Shown here piece after piece: positions 1 to 8,082 of a stretch of 64,000 bases of DNA (its first letter is position 1; each line of letters starts with the position of its first letter). Source of the stretch: Mycobacteroides chelonae CCUG 47445 (lineage in GTDB: Bacteria; Actinomycetota; Actinomycetes; Mycobacteriales; Mycobacteriaceae); contig NZ_CP007220.1 in the NCBI RefSeq assembly GCF_001632805.1, positions 1,612,001 to 1,676,000 of the forward strand. The letters are read 5' to 3'. The notes beneath the pieces were generated by a model that was not told the DNA's origin, did not search any database, and saw nothing but the letters and a program-made list of their open reading frames with translations. The position numbers were made by a program, and so were the translations under genes.

Positions 1-1
1 A

Positions 2-556
2 CTGGGACATGTAGTTCCAGCGATAATCGACGGTGCCACCGAGAAGGCGATTCTGGCCCATACTCGCGCAGCGTTGACCGCGATAGGCGTCGAGAGCGGA
101 ATCACTCACACCGAAGTGATCGTGTCTGTGGACGGCCCGATCATCATCGAGACGCATCTGCGGCTAGCCGGCGACGATATCCCGCTCCTCGTGCAGGACG
201 CGACGGGCATCGACATGACGGAGCTTCTGCTCCGCCAGCTAGTCGGCGAAGACATTGCAGCGATACCCGAACTTCGCGCCCGCGTCGAGCGACCGCAATA
301 TCGCAGCGCTGCTGGAATTCGCTACCTCGTGCCGCTCGAGGATGGCGAGTTGGTTGGCGTTGAAGGCTGGGATGCCATCGAAGGTCTCGACGGCGTGGTC
401 TCCGTCGAGAATGCGGCCGAGGTGAGTACGCAGATGAAGGGGCTCGAGAGTTCGTACTCGCGTCTCGGCCACGTTCGAGCTCAGGGCGCGCACAGCCCTG
501 CGGTCGAGCAGACCCTAGACAAGGCTGTTGCGTCGCTGAAGGTGTTGACGCGATGA
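2..556 (+). CDS. ATP-grasp ligase, C-terminal part (5' end outside window)
   Basis: The reading frame is open from the window edge, so only about the last 184 residues are present. The segment containing THTEVIV and GPIIIETHLRLAGDDIP matches the end of an ATP-grasp fold, where the acidic Mg-ATP ligands sit on the last strands (normally followed by an E-x-N-type ligand; here the sequence reads IIETHLR). ATP-grasp enzymes join a carboxylate, activated as an acyl phosphate, to an amine or other nucleophile. The stop overlaps the start of the next gene by 4 nt, so it belongs to the long operon that follows. A second, complete ATP-grasp gene lies four genes on, with a similar THTE motif. The substrate is unknown; an amino-acid or peptide ligase is the most likely role (inference). 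Confidence 0.8.
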   Translation: MGHVVPAIIDGATEKAILAHTRAALTAIGVESGITHTEVIVSVDGPIIIETHLRLAGDDIPLLVQDATGIDMTELLLRQLVGEDIAAIPELRARVERPQYRSAAGIRYLVPLEDGELVGVEGWDAIEGLDGVVSVENAAEVSTQMKGLESSYSRLGHVRAQGAHSPAVEQTLDKAVASLKVLTR

Positions 557-1806
557 GAATCCCAGCAACTTCGTCCACGCTGCCAATCAGCACCATACGC
601 CCAGGAAGCGGGGGATTCTATGATCTACAGAAGGCTGTGCTGGAAAAGGAATTGTGCGCCTCCTGCGGTGCGTGCGCTGCCGTATGCCCGACCAACGTGA
701 TCCACGTCGACGCCGACGAGCCAGTCCCTTCGCTCGTCATCTCAAGCGATGTTGGCGCCGTGTGTGGGAGTTGCACGCTCTGCTTGGATGTCTGCCCTGG
801 GAGCGAAACGGGCTCCGGGACTTCCGAATTGCGTATCTTTGGCCGAAACCGGACGGTAGATGAGCGCTGGGGTGGCATCACTAGCCGCGTCCTGATAGGA
901 AAGGCGCGGCCGACCGAAATCCGGGAGGCGGCATCGGCTGGAGGAGCTGCCACCGCCATGCTGGTGGCTGCGTTGACAGCTGGGCGAATCGATGCGGCCC
1001 TCGTTATCGGACGAGATGAGAATCGCCCGTGGGTGCCCGTCCCACGCCTGGTGACGACTGTAGAAGATATCGTCTCCTGCGCCCAGGCGAACTATTGCAT
1101 CACTCCCAACCTGCAGTTGCTCGGAGACACGGCGTTTGAGCGGGTCGGCGTAGTAGGGCTCCCGTGCCAAATCCAGGCGATACAGAAGATGCGCAATCTC
1201 GATGCTCTGCCGCCGGCGGCCTTGAAGGTCGCCTTGCTTATAGAGATCGCGTGCTCATCCAACACCCGTCGCGCCGGAACCGAGCATCTCATCAAGGATC
1301 GTCTGAGTGTCCCGCTAACCGATGTCACTGGTATGCGCTACCGGTCCGGCAACTACCCGGGGCAGTTCACTGCCTGGCGAGATAATGCGGACCCCGCGAC
1401 TCTGCCATTCCACGAACTAGTCCGAACGTTTACCGCCTTCAAGACGCGTCGCTGCTTGGTGTGTCCGGATTGGTGGAGCGGGCTGGCGGATGTCTCCGTC
1501 GCAGACGGGGACCCCAACATCTTCAAGACGAGCCGCTCCGGCGAAGCGGCAGATGCGACGTCTCTAGTGGTCACACGCACCGAGGCGGGTGACGATCTCG
1601 TCGATCTCGCTGTGTCGGCGGCTACGCTCGATGTCTTTCCGGCTGAGTTTGCCCCGGAGAAGAACCTTGGTCTTCAACGTAAGCGTCAGCGATACAACCG
1701 GCACCGTCGGGCTGACCCGAGCGCAGTACCGAATCCTCCTAGCGAGGAGGCAGTTGAGCCCGCCTTGATCGAGGACGCCGAAGTGATCGATCGGTTGAGC
1801 CAATGA
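553..1806 (+). CDS. FrhB-type (coenzyme F420 hydrogenase/dehydrogenase beta-subunit family) FeS flavoprotein
   Basis: A 417-aa protein with two complete 4Fe-4S motifs near the N-terminus: C35-x2-C38-x2-C41-x3-C45 and C71-x2-C74-x2-C77-x3-C81. These are followed by the FrhB core, recognisable from GLPCQIQAI, a later RRCLVCPDWW and a D-x-S-x-x-D-x-D stretch. Members are soluble FAD/FeS oxidoreductases that use F420H2 or ferredoxin-like donors; mycobacteria make F420. In this operon it probably reduces or oxidises a pathway intermediate, possibly the ring or double bond made by the neighbouring EPSP-synthase-like enzyme (inference). The start ATG overlaps the previous stop (ATGA), which fixes the N-terminus. 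Confidence 0.88.
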   Translation: MRIPATSSTLPISTIRPGSGGFYDLQKAVLEKELCASCGACAAVCPTNVIHVDADEPVPSLVISSDVGAVCGSCTLCLDVCPGSETGSGTSELRIFGRNRTVDERWGGITSRVLIGKARPTEIREAASAGGAATAMLVAALTAGRIDAALVIGRDENRPWVPVPRLVTTVEDIVSCAQANYCITPNLQLLGDTAFERVGVVGLPCQIQAIQKMRNLDALPPAALKVALLIEIACSSNTRRAGTEHLIKDRLSVPLTDVTGMRYRSGNYPGQFTAWRDNADPATLPFHELVRTFTAFKTRRCLVCPDWWSGLADVSVADGDPNIFKTSRSGEAADATSLVVTRTEAGDDLVDLAVSAATLDVFPAEFAPEKNLGLQRKRQRYNRHRRADPSAVPNPPSEEAVEPALIEDAEVIDRLSQ

Positions 1807-3167
1807 CTGCTGTGACCGCCCAGAATGGGTTACCCACAACGATTCGCGTCGGTTCTCGAAAGGCAGCCGCAAGCGAGCGACAGATGACCGGTCACCCCGA
1901 CAAGGCAATTAGCCAGCGGGCGACGTTAGTGGCCGCCATCGCCAACGGGCGCTCCCTCATTGTCAATCCGGCCCACTGCCGCGACATGGTTCACAACGTC
2001 GCGGCGATCCGGACGCTCGGCATCGCCATCGAGGCGACAACGGTCGACGGGGTGGGGGCTTTTGTGGTTGACGGCGTCTATGCGCACACACTCTGCCGGC
2101 AGAACGTCGTCATCGAAGCCGGCAATAGCGCGACGACCGCACGTATGCTCATCGCGTTGCTTTCCGGAGTGCCTGCCTCCGGCACGATCCTCGGCAATGA
2201 GCTGCTGAGCAGGCGACCGATGACCGAGGTAGTTGAACCTCTCCGAGCATTGGGTGCCGACATCGCATACAGGGCAAACGTCGGTACGCTGCCCGTGCAG
2301 GTGAGGGGTCAGCGCCTGTCCGGGGGAGCGGTCGAGGTGAAAGTCGATTCGGCGCAGCCGGTTTCCGCCATACTTTTGGCCTCGACGATGGCATCCGGGC
2401 CCGTCCGTATTGAGAGAACAGCTATCGCTCGCGACCATACTGAGCGACTGCTCCGCTGGAGCGGCCTAGATGTCCTCGAGACTCCGCAGAGCGTGACTGG
2501 ATACCCGGGGCGTCCCCACGCGTTTGAGATGCGAATTCCCGGCGACCCTTCTGCAGCCGCGGTGCTTGCGGCTCTTCACCTCGCAAGTACGGACGCAGAC
2601 GAGCAACTGGCGATCGACGACGTCTGCTTGAATCCCCGCAGGCTTGGCTTCTTCACGATGCTGCGCGATCTCGGAGTCAACGTGCAGTTAGAAGTGGACG
2701 CGGTGAAAAACTCACCCGAGGATGTTGGGACCATTACCGTGCAGCGGGCCGGGCCCTGGCGCGGTGTCACAGTGCGATCGTCCCAGCTGATTCAGAGCGG
2801 CATCGACGAACTCCCACTGCTCGCGGCACTCGCAACACAAGCGAGCGGTCCCACCGTAATCGCAGACGCAGCCGAAATGCGTGATAAGGACACCGACCGC
2901 ATCAGCGAGACGGTCACGCTATTGAGAGCATTCGGTGCTGAAGCGGAAGCGACTGACGATGGGTTTGTTGTCCAGCCATCGCAGCTGACCAGCCCGCCAC
3001 ACGTCGATCTGCCCGCCGATCACCGCATCATTTTCGCGGCGATGGTGCTGGCTGTGTTAGCCGGCCCGGGCACAGTGCTGCTCGGAGTGGACGCGGCGGC
3101 GACATCCTTTCCTGGTGTATTCCGCAGTCTGTCAACGTTTGTGGAGTGGGATGAGGTGCGCATATGA
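1803..3167 (+). CDS. EPSP synthase-like (AroA/MurA superfamily) enzyme with altered active site
   Basis: 454 aa with the full AroA layout: a K-x-x-S-x-R loop (K34..R39), GNSATTARML, SRRPM (~140), a GDPSAAA inner motif, an IDELP aspartate, DKDTDR (361-366) and ADHR (405-408). Substitutions stand out against shikimate-pathway EPSP synthase: the first Ser of DKSIS is Ala35, the Glu of KETDR is Asp363, and the Lys before the final TFP is Thr434. These residues contact PEP and shikimate-3-phosphate in E. coli AroA, so this is probably not the housekeeping AroA. Family members in secondary metabolism perform enolpyruvyl transfer to other alcohols (NikO in nikkomycin) or dehydrations of shikimate-derived rings. 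The context supports a pathway-specific role. ATGA overlap at both ends. Confidence 0.87.
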   Translation: MTAVTAQNGLPTTIRVGSRKAAASERQMTGHPDKAISQRATLVAAIANGRSLIVNPAHCRDMVHNVAAIRTLGIAIEATTVDGVGAFVVDGVYAHTLCRQNVVIEAGNSATTARMLIALLSGVPASGTILGNELLSRRPMTEVVEPLRALGADIAYRANVGTLPVQVRGQRLSGGAVEVKVDSAQPVSAILLASTMASGPVRIERTAIARDHTERLLRWSGLDVLETPQSVTGYPGRPHAFEMRIPGDPSAAAVLAALHLASTDADEQLAIDDVCLNPRRLGFFTMLRDLGVNVQLEVDAVKNSPEDVGTITVQRAGPWRGVTVRSSQLIQSGIDELPLLAALATQASGPTVIADAAEMRDKDTDRISETVTLLRAFGAEAEATDDGFVVQPSQLTSPPHVDLPADHRIIFAAMVLAVLAGPGTVLLGVDAAATSFPGVFRSLSTFVEWDEVRI

Positions 3168-4489
3168 GCGGTGAACGTCAAACTGGTCGCGAGCGCGTTC
3201 CGCTGCTTGTCGTAGATGCCCCGGGCGGACCGACTCCTCAGTTTTATAGCCCGCGGCTCACCAGTGCATTCGAAGTCCATGTCGTTGCACTCGCGGGTCA
3301 AGATGATTCTTCTACGCAGCGCCGCCTGGAACCACTGTCAGGCGCTGGCAGCGTCGTTGTCGTCGACGATCCGAACGAGGTTCGCGCGACGGTCGCTGCC
3401 CAAGCGATCGCTATAGGGGCGCACGGAGTTGTAGCCTTTAGCGAACGCGTGGTTCAGGCCGCGCAGTTTGGCGCGCTGGACGCGCACCTGCCGAGCAATG
3501 CCGAGCCGACACTGATCGCTTTGCGAGACAAGGTACGTCAGCGGCGCATGTTCAGGGCGGCGTCGATCCCGACTCCTCGCCAGGTTGTTATAGACGCCGA
3601 CACGGATTCAGATCAGATCGCGCTGGCCTTCCCTCTTCCGGCGGTTCTGAAGCCAGTGGCGGGAATGGGAAGTATCGGCACAGTCCGCATCGCCGCACTG
3701 GACGACCTGGCTGCCGCGGTCCGATCGGTGCGGCAGATAGTCGAATGCGACCCGCGTACCGCGCACCTCACCCCTCAGCTCGTGCTCGAGGAGGAGCTAC
3801 TGGGCGATCCCGAAGCGACGCACGGAAACACTCGCGGCGACTATGTTTCGGTCGAGGCGCTGACGACAGCGGCTGGTACGAGAATTCTTGCTGTACAAGA
3901 CAAGCTTCCACTCGCTCAACCGTTTCGCGAGACTGGCGACCTGATGCCAACAGTTCGTGAAGGCGAAGAACTCGACGCGATCATCGAGTGTGCTCAGGGG
4001 GCTCTATCTGCGCTCGGGATAACCTTCGGCGTCACGCACACCGAGATCAAGCTCACCGCTGAAGGACCTCGGATCATCGAGGTGAACGGTCGTCCGGGGG
4101 GTGGGGTATGCGAGATGCTTGCCCTCGCAGCGGACTACGACCTGGTACTACATCAAGCTCGCGCTGCCGTTGATGTCGATTACTGCCCGCCAGAGGTGAA
4201 ATTTCGCTCCTTCGCTGCCTATTTGAGCCCGCAGCCACCGCTGGGTCGTTGGCGTCTAACGGCAGCAGCGTCGCGCCAGGACCTTGGACGTGAGCGCGCT
4301 ATCGCAGAAATCTGGGAAGTCCAGGCAGTCGGTGCGGTTGTAGACGCACATGACGGAACCAGTAGCAATCTACTGCGGCTCTTGGCAACTGCCGATTCGC
4401 AGGATGAGCTTGCCGCGCTCGGCAGCCGACTCAGTAGCACCGACTACTTCAAATTGCTCCCGGCCGCGGATGAAAGGACCACGCGATGA
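3164..4489 (+). CDS. ATP-grasp carboxylate-amine ligase
   Basis: 441 aa. The N-terminal ~110 residues form a Rossmann-like pre-ATP-grasp domain. The ATP-grasp core follows: a lid Lys in AVLKPVAGMGSIG (~165-180), LVLEEEL, VSVEALT (~225), and the metal-binding end VTHTEIKL...IIEVNGRPGG (~285-310). This organisation is that of BacD/CarB-like amino-acid ligases, which form amide bonds through acyl phosphates in the cytosol. It is the second ATP-grasp enzyme of the operon, so the product probably contains at least two ligase-made bonds (inference). Start ATGA-coupled to the AroA-like gene; its own stop overlaps the binding-protein gene. Confidence 0.9.
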   Translation: MSGERQTGRERVPLLVVDAPGGPTPQFYSPRLTSAFEVHVVALAGQDDSSTQRRLEPLSGAGSVVVVDDPNEVRATVAAQAIAIGAHGVVAFSERVVQAAQFGALDAHLPSNAEPTLIALRDKVRQRRMFRAASIPTPRQVVIDADTDSDQIALAFPLPAVLKPVAGMGSIGTVRIAALDDLAAAVRSVRQIVECDPRTAHLTPQLVLEEELLGDPEATHGNTRGDYVSVEALTTAAGTRILAVQDKLPLAQPFRETGDLMPTVREGEELDAIIECAQGALSALGITFGVTHTEIKLTAEGPRIIEVNGRPGGGVCEMLALAADYDLVLHQARAAVDVDYCPPEVKFRSFAAYLSPQPPLGRWRLTAAASRQDLGRERAIAEIWEVQAVGAVVDAHDGTSSNLLRLLATADSQDELAALGSRLSSTDYFKLLPAADERTTR

Positions 4490-6045
4490 CCCGTCGACCT
4501 GTCCGTGTCTTCATCGGGGAACCTAGCTCGATTGACCCTGCATGTGCGTTCGAACACGATGGCACGCTCATCATGAGATTTCTCGCCGATCCGCTCGTCG
4601 ACTTCGAACCCGATACCGGAGCGCTGCGCCCCGCTGCAGCCCGCAGCTGGGCGGTTGACCCCGACGGGCGGCGGGTTGTTTTCGAGTTGCGTGAAGGTGT
4701 CCGTTTCCACCACGGACGCACCGTTGTCGCCAGCGATTACGTCTTCGCACTTTCGCGGGCAGTCGACCCGCGCACGGGATCGAAGCTCGCTTACCATCTC
4801 GCCGTGATCGAGGGATACGACGAGGTGCGGTCAGGGGCGGCGACAACGCTCCGCGGGGTGTCCGCGCTCGACGACACCCGACTTGAGATCCGTCTGACCG
4901 AGCCATTCCATGAAATTGCTGCGGTTTTCGGGCACCGGATGACCTCAGCCGTGCCTCACGAGCTCATCTCTGGCGATGCTGCGCATTTTGCCGCAGCCCC
5001 GGTAAGCACGGGCCCATACCGAGTGACGAGTCCTTGGCAACATGGCGCCGGACTGCGCCTCGAACGCTTCGAAAGCTACTACGGCCTCAACGGTGCCCAC
5101 TCAGACGGCGGAGCTGGACATGTCGCCGCGATCGAGTTCGTCATCTACGACGACATCGAGGACGCCTACGCGTCGTGGCACGACGGCCGACTTGACATCA
5201 CCAAAGTCCCCCCGGGACGCATCGCCGAGGCAGAAGCGCTGGGCGAACAATTTCGTAAGACCCCGTGCGCGCTCATGCAATACATAGGACTCCCAACGGA
5301 AGTTCCTCCGTTCGACGACCCCCGGGTACGTCGCGCAATCGGGCTTGCCATCGATCGCCGCAGTATTCTCGATGACGTTTTCCTTGGGACGCGGCCGATC
5401 GCTCAGCGGATCATCCCGCCGATACTCTCTGACGACGACGACGCCGACCTGACTGGCGTGAAACATGACCCCGCCGAGGCTCGCCGTCTGCTGAAAGAGG
5501 CAGGCGTGACGCATTCCGTCACCACCTCGTTCCGTTACAACGCCGGGCTTGGTCACGACGGTTGGGTCGAGCGCGTGCTTGACGACATCAACCTTGCCCT
5601 CGGCTGGTCGCTCACCCCACAGCCTATGGAGTGGCGCGACTTCCTCGTCTGGCTCGGCGAGGCCAACGAGCCGTTCCGGATGACCTGGGCGATCGACTAT
5701 CCGTCAGTCGATAACTTCCTCTATCCGCTCCTGCACTCCCGGTCCATCGGAGATGACAACTTCACCCGCTATCGCAGTGCCCAGTTCGACCGTCAGATTG
5801 ATATTGCTCGTGCAACCGCATCGCACGAAGCGCGAGTGGCTGCATATACGGCGGCCGAAAGAATCGCATGCAGGGACCTGCCCCTGATACCACTTTGGTT
5901 CGGCGTCCAGTACCACGCCGTACAGAATCGCGACCTGCTGATGCCGGAGGTGCCGGTCGACATATTCGGCGAGCCTGCATTGCGTTCGTTCCGTTTCCGG
6001 GTTGGCCATAGCGAAGCGACGCAATCGGGACTGGGCACTCGATGA
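4486..6045 (+). CDS. Solute-binding protein family 5-like protein without a signal peptide
   Basis: 519 aa resembling OppA/DppA-type peptide-binding proteins (SBP_bac_5): LADPLVDFEPDTG at the N-terminus, a WAVDPDGRRVVFELREGVRFH region, STGPYRV, DDPRVRRAIGLAIDR (~280) and LGHDGWV...PFRMTWAIDYPSVDNFLY (~350-410). The start is fixed by a 4-nt overlap with the previous gene, and residues 1-30 (MTRRPVRVFIGEPSS...) have neither a hydrophobic h-region nor a lipobox Cys. As annotated, the protein stays in the cytosol, which is unusual for this family. It shares the GH-x-GWV and DYPS-x-x-NFL blocks with the lipoprotein at 12981-14597, so the two are paralogues. It may hold a peptide-like intermediate or have become an enzyme (inference). 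No ABC permease or ATPase gene is in the operon. Confidence 0.85.
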   Translation: MTRRPVRVFIGEPSSIDPACAFEHDGTLIMRFLADPLVDFEPDTGALRPAAARSWAVDPDGRRVVFELREGVRFHHGRTVVASDYVFALSRAVDPRTGSKLAYHLAVIEGYDEVRSGAATTLRGVSALDDTRLEIRLTEPFHEIAAVFGHRMTSAVPHELISGDAAHFAAAPVSTGPYRVTSPWQHGAGLRLERFESYYGLNGAHSDGGAGHVAAIEFVIYDDIEDAYASWHDGRLDITKVPPGRIAEAEALGEQFRKTPCALMQYIGLPTEVPPFDDPRVRRAIGLAIDRRSILDDVFLGTRPIAQRIIPPILSDDDDADLTGVKHDPAEARRLLKEAGVTHSVTTSFRYNAGLGHDGWVERVLDDINLALGWSLTPQPMEWRDFLVWLGEANEPFRMTWAIDYPSVDNFLYPLLHSRSIGDDNFTRYRSAQFDRQIDIARATASHEARVAAYTAAERIACRDLPLIPLWFGVQYHAVQNRDLLMPEVPVDIFGEPALRSFRFRVGHSEATQSGLGTR

Positions 6046-6185
6046 GCACTGACATCAACGGCGACAGCATCACACCTGGCGGCTCGCACGCGGTCCTCAA
6101 CACCGCGCGACCCCTCCCAAAAACGGCTCAGGACAACGCCGTCCATGCAGTGATAGTGCTCTCGGCGATGGTCTCTCGCTCGTGA
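6042..6185 (+). CDS. 47-aa peptide encoded between 4-nt overlaps; function unknown
   Basis: A short ORF beginning MSTDINGDS and ending VLSAMVSRS. Its ATG overlaps the stop of the binding-protein gene (ATGA at 6042-6045) and its TGA overlaps the GTG of the MFS gene (GTGA at 6182-6185). All the other operon junctions use this same arrangement, so the ORF fits as a translated cistron better than as a 137-nt spacer. The peptide has no Cys, a Gly/Ser/Pro-containing first half and a more hydrophobic end (HAVIVLSAMV). I recognise no family. It could be a scaffold or precursor peptide for the ligases, a small partner of the MFS protein, or only a coupling device that keeps ribosomes moving to the next gene. 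Confidence 0.6.
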   Translation: MSTDINGDSITPGGSHAVLNTARPLPKTAQDNAVHAVIVLSAMVSRS

Positions 6186-7483
6186 CTCCCACCGAAGTTC
6201 ATCCTGGCCATGCAGCAGAGCCGCGGCTTGCCCAGCTATCCGCCCCCGCAAAGATCTACCTCGTCGCCTTCACAGTCACTAACGCTGGCGTTGGCGGCTT
6301 CACACTCGCCATCGGCCTGACGTTATTCGCCGCGACTGGGTCAGCGGCAGCATTCGGAATCGCTGTGGCTGCAGAGTATTTACTCGGCTTGGCCGGTCAA
6401 CTCGTCGGCGGCAGCATCTTAGACAGACTGCGACTACTTCCGGTCGCCCTGGTATGTAACACCGCCCGCGGTGTAGCCGTACTCGTTGGCGGGGCGATGG
6501 TCCTCGCGACTGGGAAAGCCGCACCAGCAATCATCGTGTTCCTTTTGGTCAGCGTCCTTCGCCCGATCTACCGTTCGGCAAGTTTTGCTCTCGTAGGTCG
6601 CGTCTGCCACACCACAGAATTGGTTCGAGTGAACAGCATCCGCTTCGGTTTGCTCCAGATCGCCCAGCTGGGTGGGCTGGCCGCGGTAAGCGGACTGAAC
6701 GCTATCGCTGGCGCCCCCTCAGCACTGGTTGGAGTGTCTGCACTGTTTCTTCTCGGTAGCGCGCTGCTACTGCGCCTTCGTCCACATGTACAGCCGCTGG
6801 AAGCGCGAGAAAGCGCCCCCCAGGACGCAGGTTCAATAGTTCGATCGATCATTGGCCCTTGGCGAGAACTCGGCAGCGTCATCCGTTCGGTGCCGACCGT
6901 GATAATCCATTTCGCGGTAGGCGCAATACCGGCTCTCGTGACGTCAATCAGCATCGTGCTCGTGGCCCCTGTCAACAGTGCCTTCAACGGAGGATCACTC
7001 GGTATTGCACTGCTGGACGGCGGCGAGACCCTTGGTGCACTCGGAGTGGTCTTCTTCACGCGGCGGGCTCCTAGCGCGCGCCTGCCAATGTTGCTGGTCG
7101 CGTCAGTCATACTCGCAGGGCTCGGGCTAGCCGGCGTTGGGATCTCTTCCAGCCTTGCCTTCGCGACAATCGCGTTTATGGTGCTCGGTTTATCAGCCGC
7201 GCTCGGCGGCAGCGCGACCGACACCATGCTCCAGTTACGTTCTGAACCGCAGATCCTCGGCCGGATCGCGATCGCCCAAGAGTTTGCGACCTCGCTCCTG
7301 GCGGTCCTATTCCTACCCACGTTCGGGGTCCTCGCGACCAGCATTGGTTTCGGTAAGACTGCGCTGTTCTACGCCGCGGTACTTGCCTGTGTCTTATCTC
7401 TCGTCCTACTAAGCCTCGCGCTTTTTCGGAGTCATCTCTTCAACGCCCCGCTCGCCGTCACAAAGTCTGGAGAACTGTCATGA
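6182..7483 (+). CDS. MFS transporter, probable product exporter
   Basis: 433 aa, almost entirely hydrophobic with about 12 predicted membrane segments and short loops; an MFS-type layout with a central cytoplasmic loop near residues 200-220 (RLRPHVQPLEARES). Inner-membrane permease. Starts at GTG in the GTGA overlap with the 47-codon ORF and stops in an ATGA overlap with the DinB-like gene. As the only integral membrane protein of the operon it is the best candidate for export of, and self-protection against, the pathway product (inference). It resembles drug-efflux MFS proteins in general, but no feature identifies the substrate. Confidence 0.85.
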   Translation: MTPTEVHPGHAAEPRLAQLSAPAKIYLVAFTVTNAGVGGFTLAIGLTLFAATGSAAAFGIAVAAEYLLGLAGQLVGGSILDRLRLLPVALVCNTARGVAVLVGGAMVLATGKAAPAIIVFLLVSVLRPIYRSASFALVGRVCHTTELVRVNSIRFGLLQIAQLGGLAAVSGLNAIAGAPSALVGVSALFLLGSALLLRLRPHVQPLEARESAPQDAGSIVRSIIGPWRELGSVIRSVPTVIIHFAVGAIPALVTSISIVLVAPVNSAFNGGSLGIALLDGGETLGALGVVFFTRRAPSARLPMLLVASVILAGLGLAGVGISSSLAFATIAFMVLGLSAALGGSATDTMLQLRSEPQILGRIAIAQEFATSLLAVLFLPTFGVLATSIGFGKTALFYAAVLACVLSLVLLSLALFRSHLFNAPLAVTKSGELS

Positions 7484-8082
7484 CCGTTGACCTTGCTGTC
7501 CTTCTCGACCAACTCGTCGATTCGGCCGACGATCCTGCGCTGCGCGCGCAGGCGGTGAAAGAGCTTGCCGCCCAAGAATCGACGCCCGGCCAACGCAACG
7601 CGTTCGAAATCGTTCTCAGCGGCGGAGGAGCCCATGTTTTGCAATTGCTGCGAGACGCGCCTGCACAATTCCGTGGCATCTTCAACTCCCATCCAGAAGA
7701 AACCTGGCGTCGTTCACCTGCAGAAGGCGAATGGAACGCTGTGCAAGTGATCCATCATCTAGCCGATAACGAGGCCGTCAATGCTGTGAGGATCCGCTCG
7801 ATCCTCACAGAGGACGAACCCGAGATTTTCGGATACGACTCCGACCCCTGGACACGGTTCTTCGATCTGGAGTCTGTCGATGAAGCCCTACATCGCTTCG
7901 AGATTCTGCGGCTCAACACGGTTCGCCTGGTGGAATCGCTGTCGGAGGGGGATCTAAGTCGTCGAGGGGTACTTTCCTACCGCGGAGCAGAATCTGTGAG
8001 GGTTCTTCTCGCCGTGCTGGCCGGTCACGATCTCGACCACGTCCGCCAGATGACTGCCGCGATGGAAAGCCCGGCTGCGTGA
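7480..8082 (+). CDS. DinB-superfamily (DinB_2) protein
   Basis: 200 aa. Residues ~55-195 match the four-helix DinB_2/YfiT-like fold: WNAVQVIHHLADNE early and GHDLDHVRQM at the end provide the spaced histidines that bind a divalent metal in this superfamily. Members include thiol-dependent S-transferases acting with bacillithiol or mycothiol, and maleylpyruvate isomerase-like enzymes. In an actinobacterial pathway it could use mycothiol, but this is inference. The N-terminal ~50 residues are an extra helical segment. 4-nt overlaps on both sides (ATGA with the MFS gene, GTGA with the SDR). Confidence 0.8.
   Translation: MTVDLAVLLDQLVDSADDPALRAQAVKELAAQESTPGQRNAFEIVLSGGGAHVLQLLRDAPAQFRGIFNSHPEETWRRSPAEGEWNAVQVIHHLADNEAVNAVRIRSILTEDEPEIFGYDSDPWTRFFDLESVDEALHRFEILRLNTVRLVESLSEGDLSRRGVLSYRGAESVRVLLAVLAGHDLDHVRQMTAAMESPAA

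Noticed and set aside
6568..7344. 258-aa minus-strand ORF
   Set aside because: Antisense to the MFS gene, which shows the expected hydrophobic helices and 4-nt overlaps on both sides.
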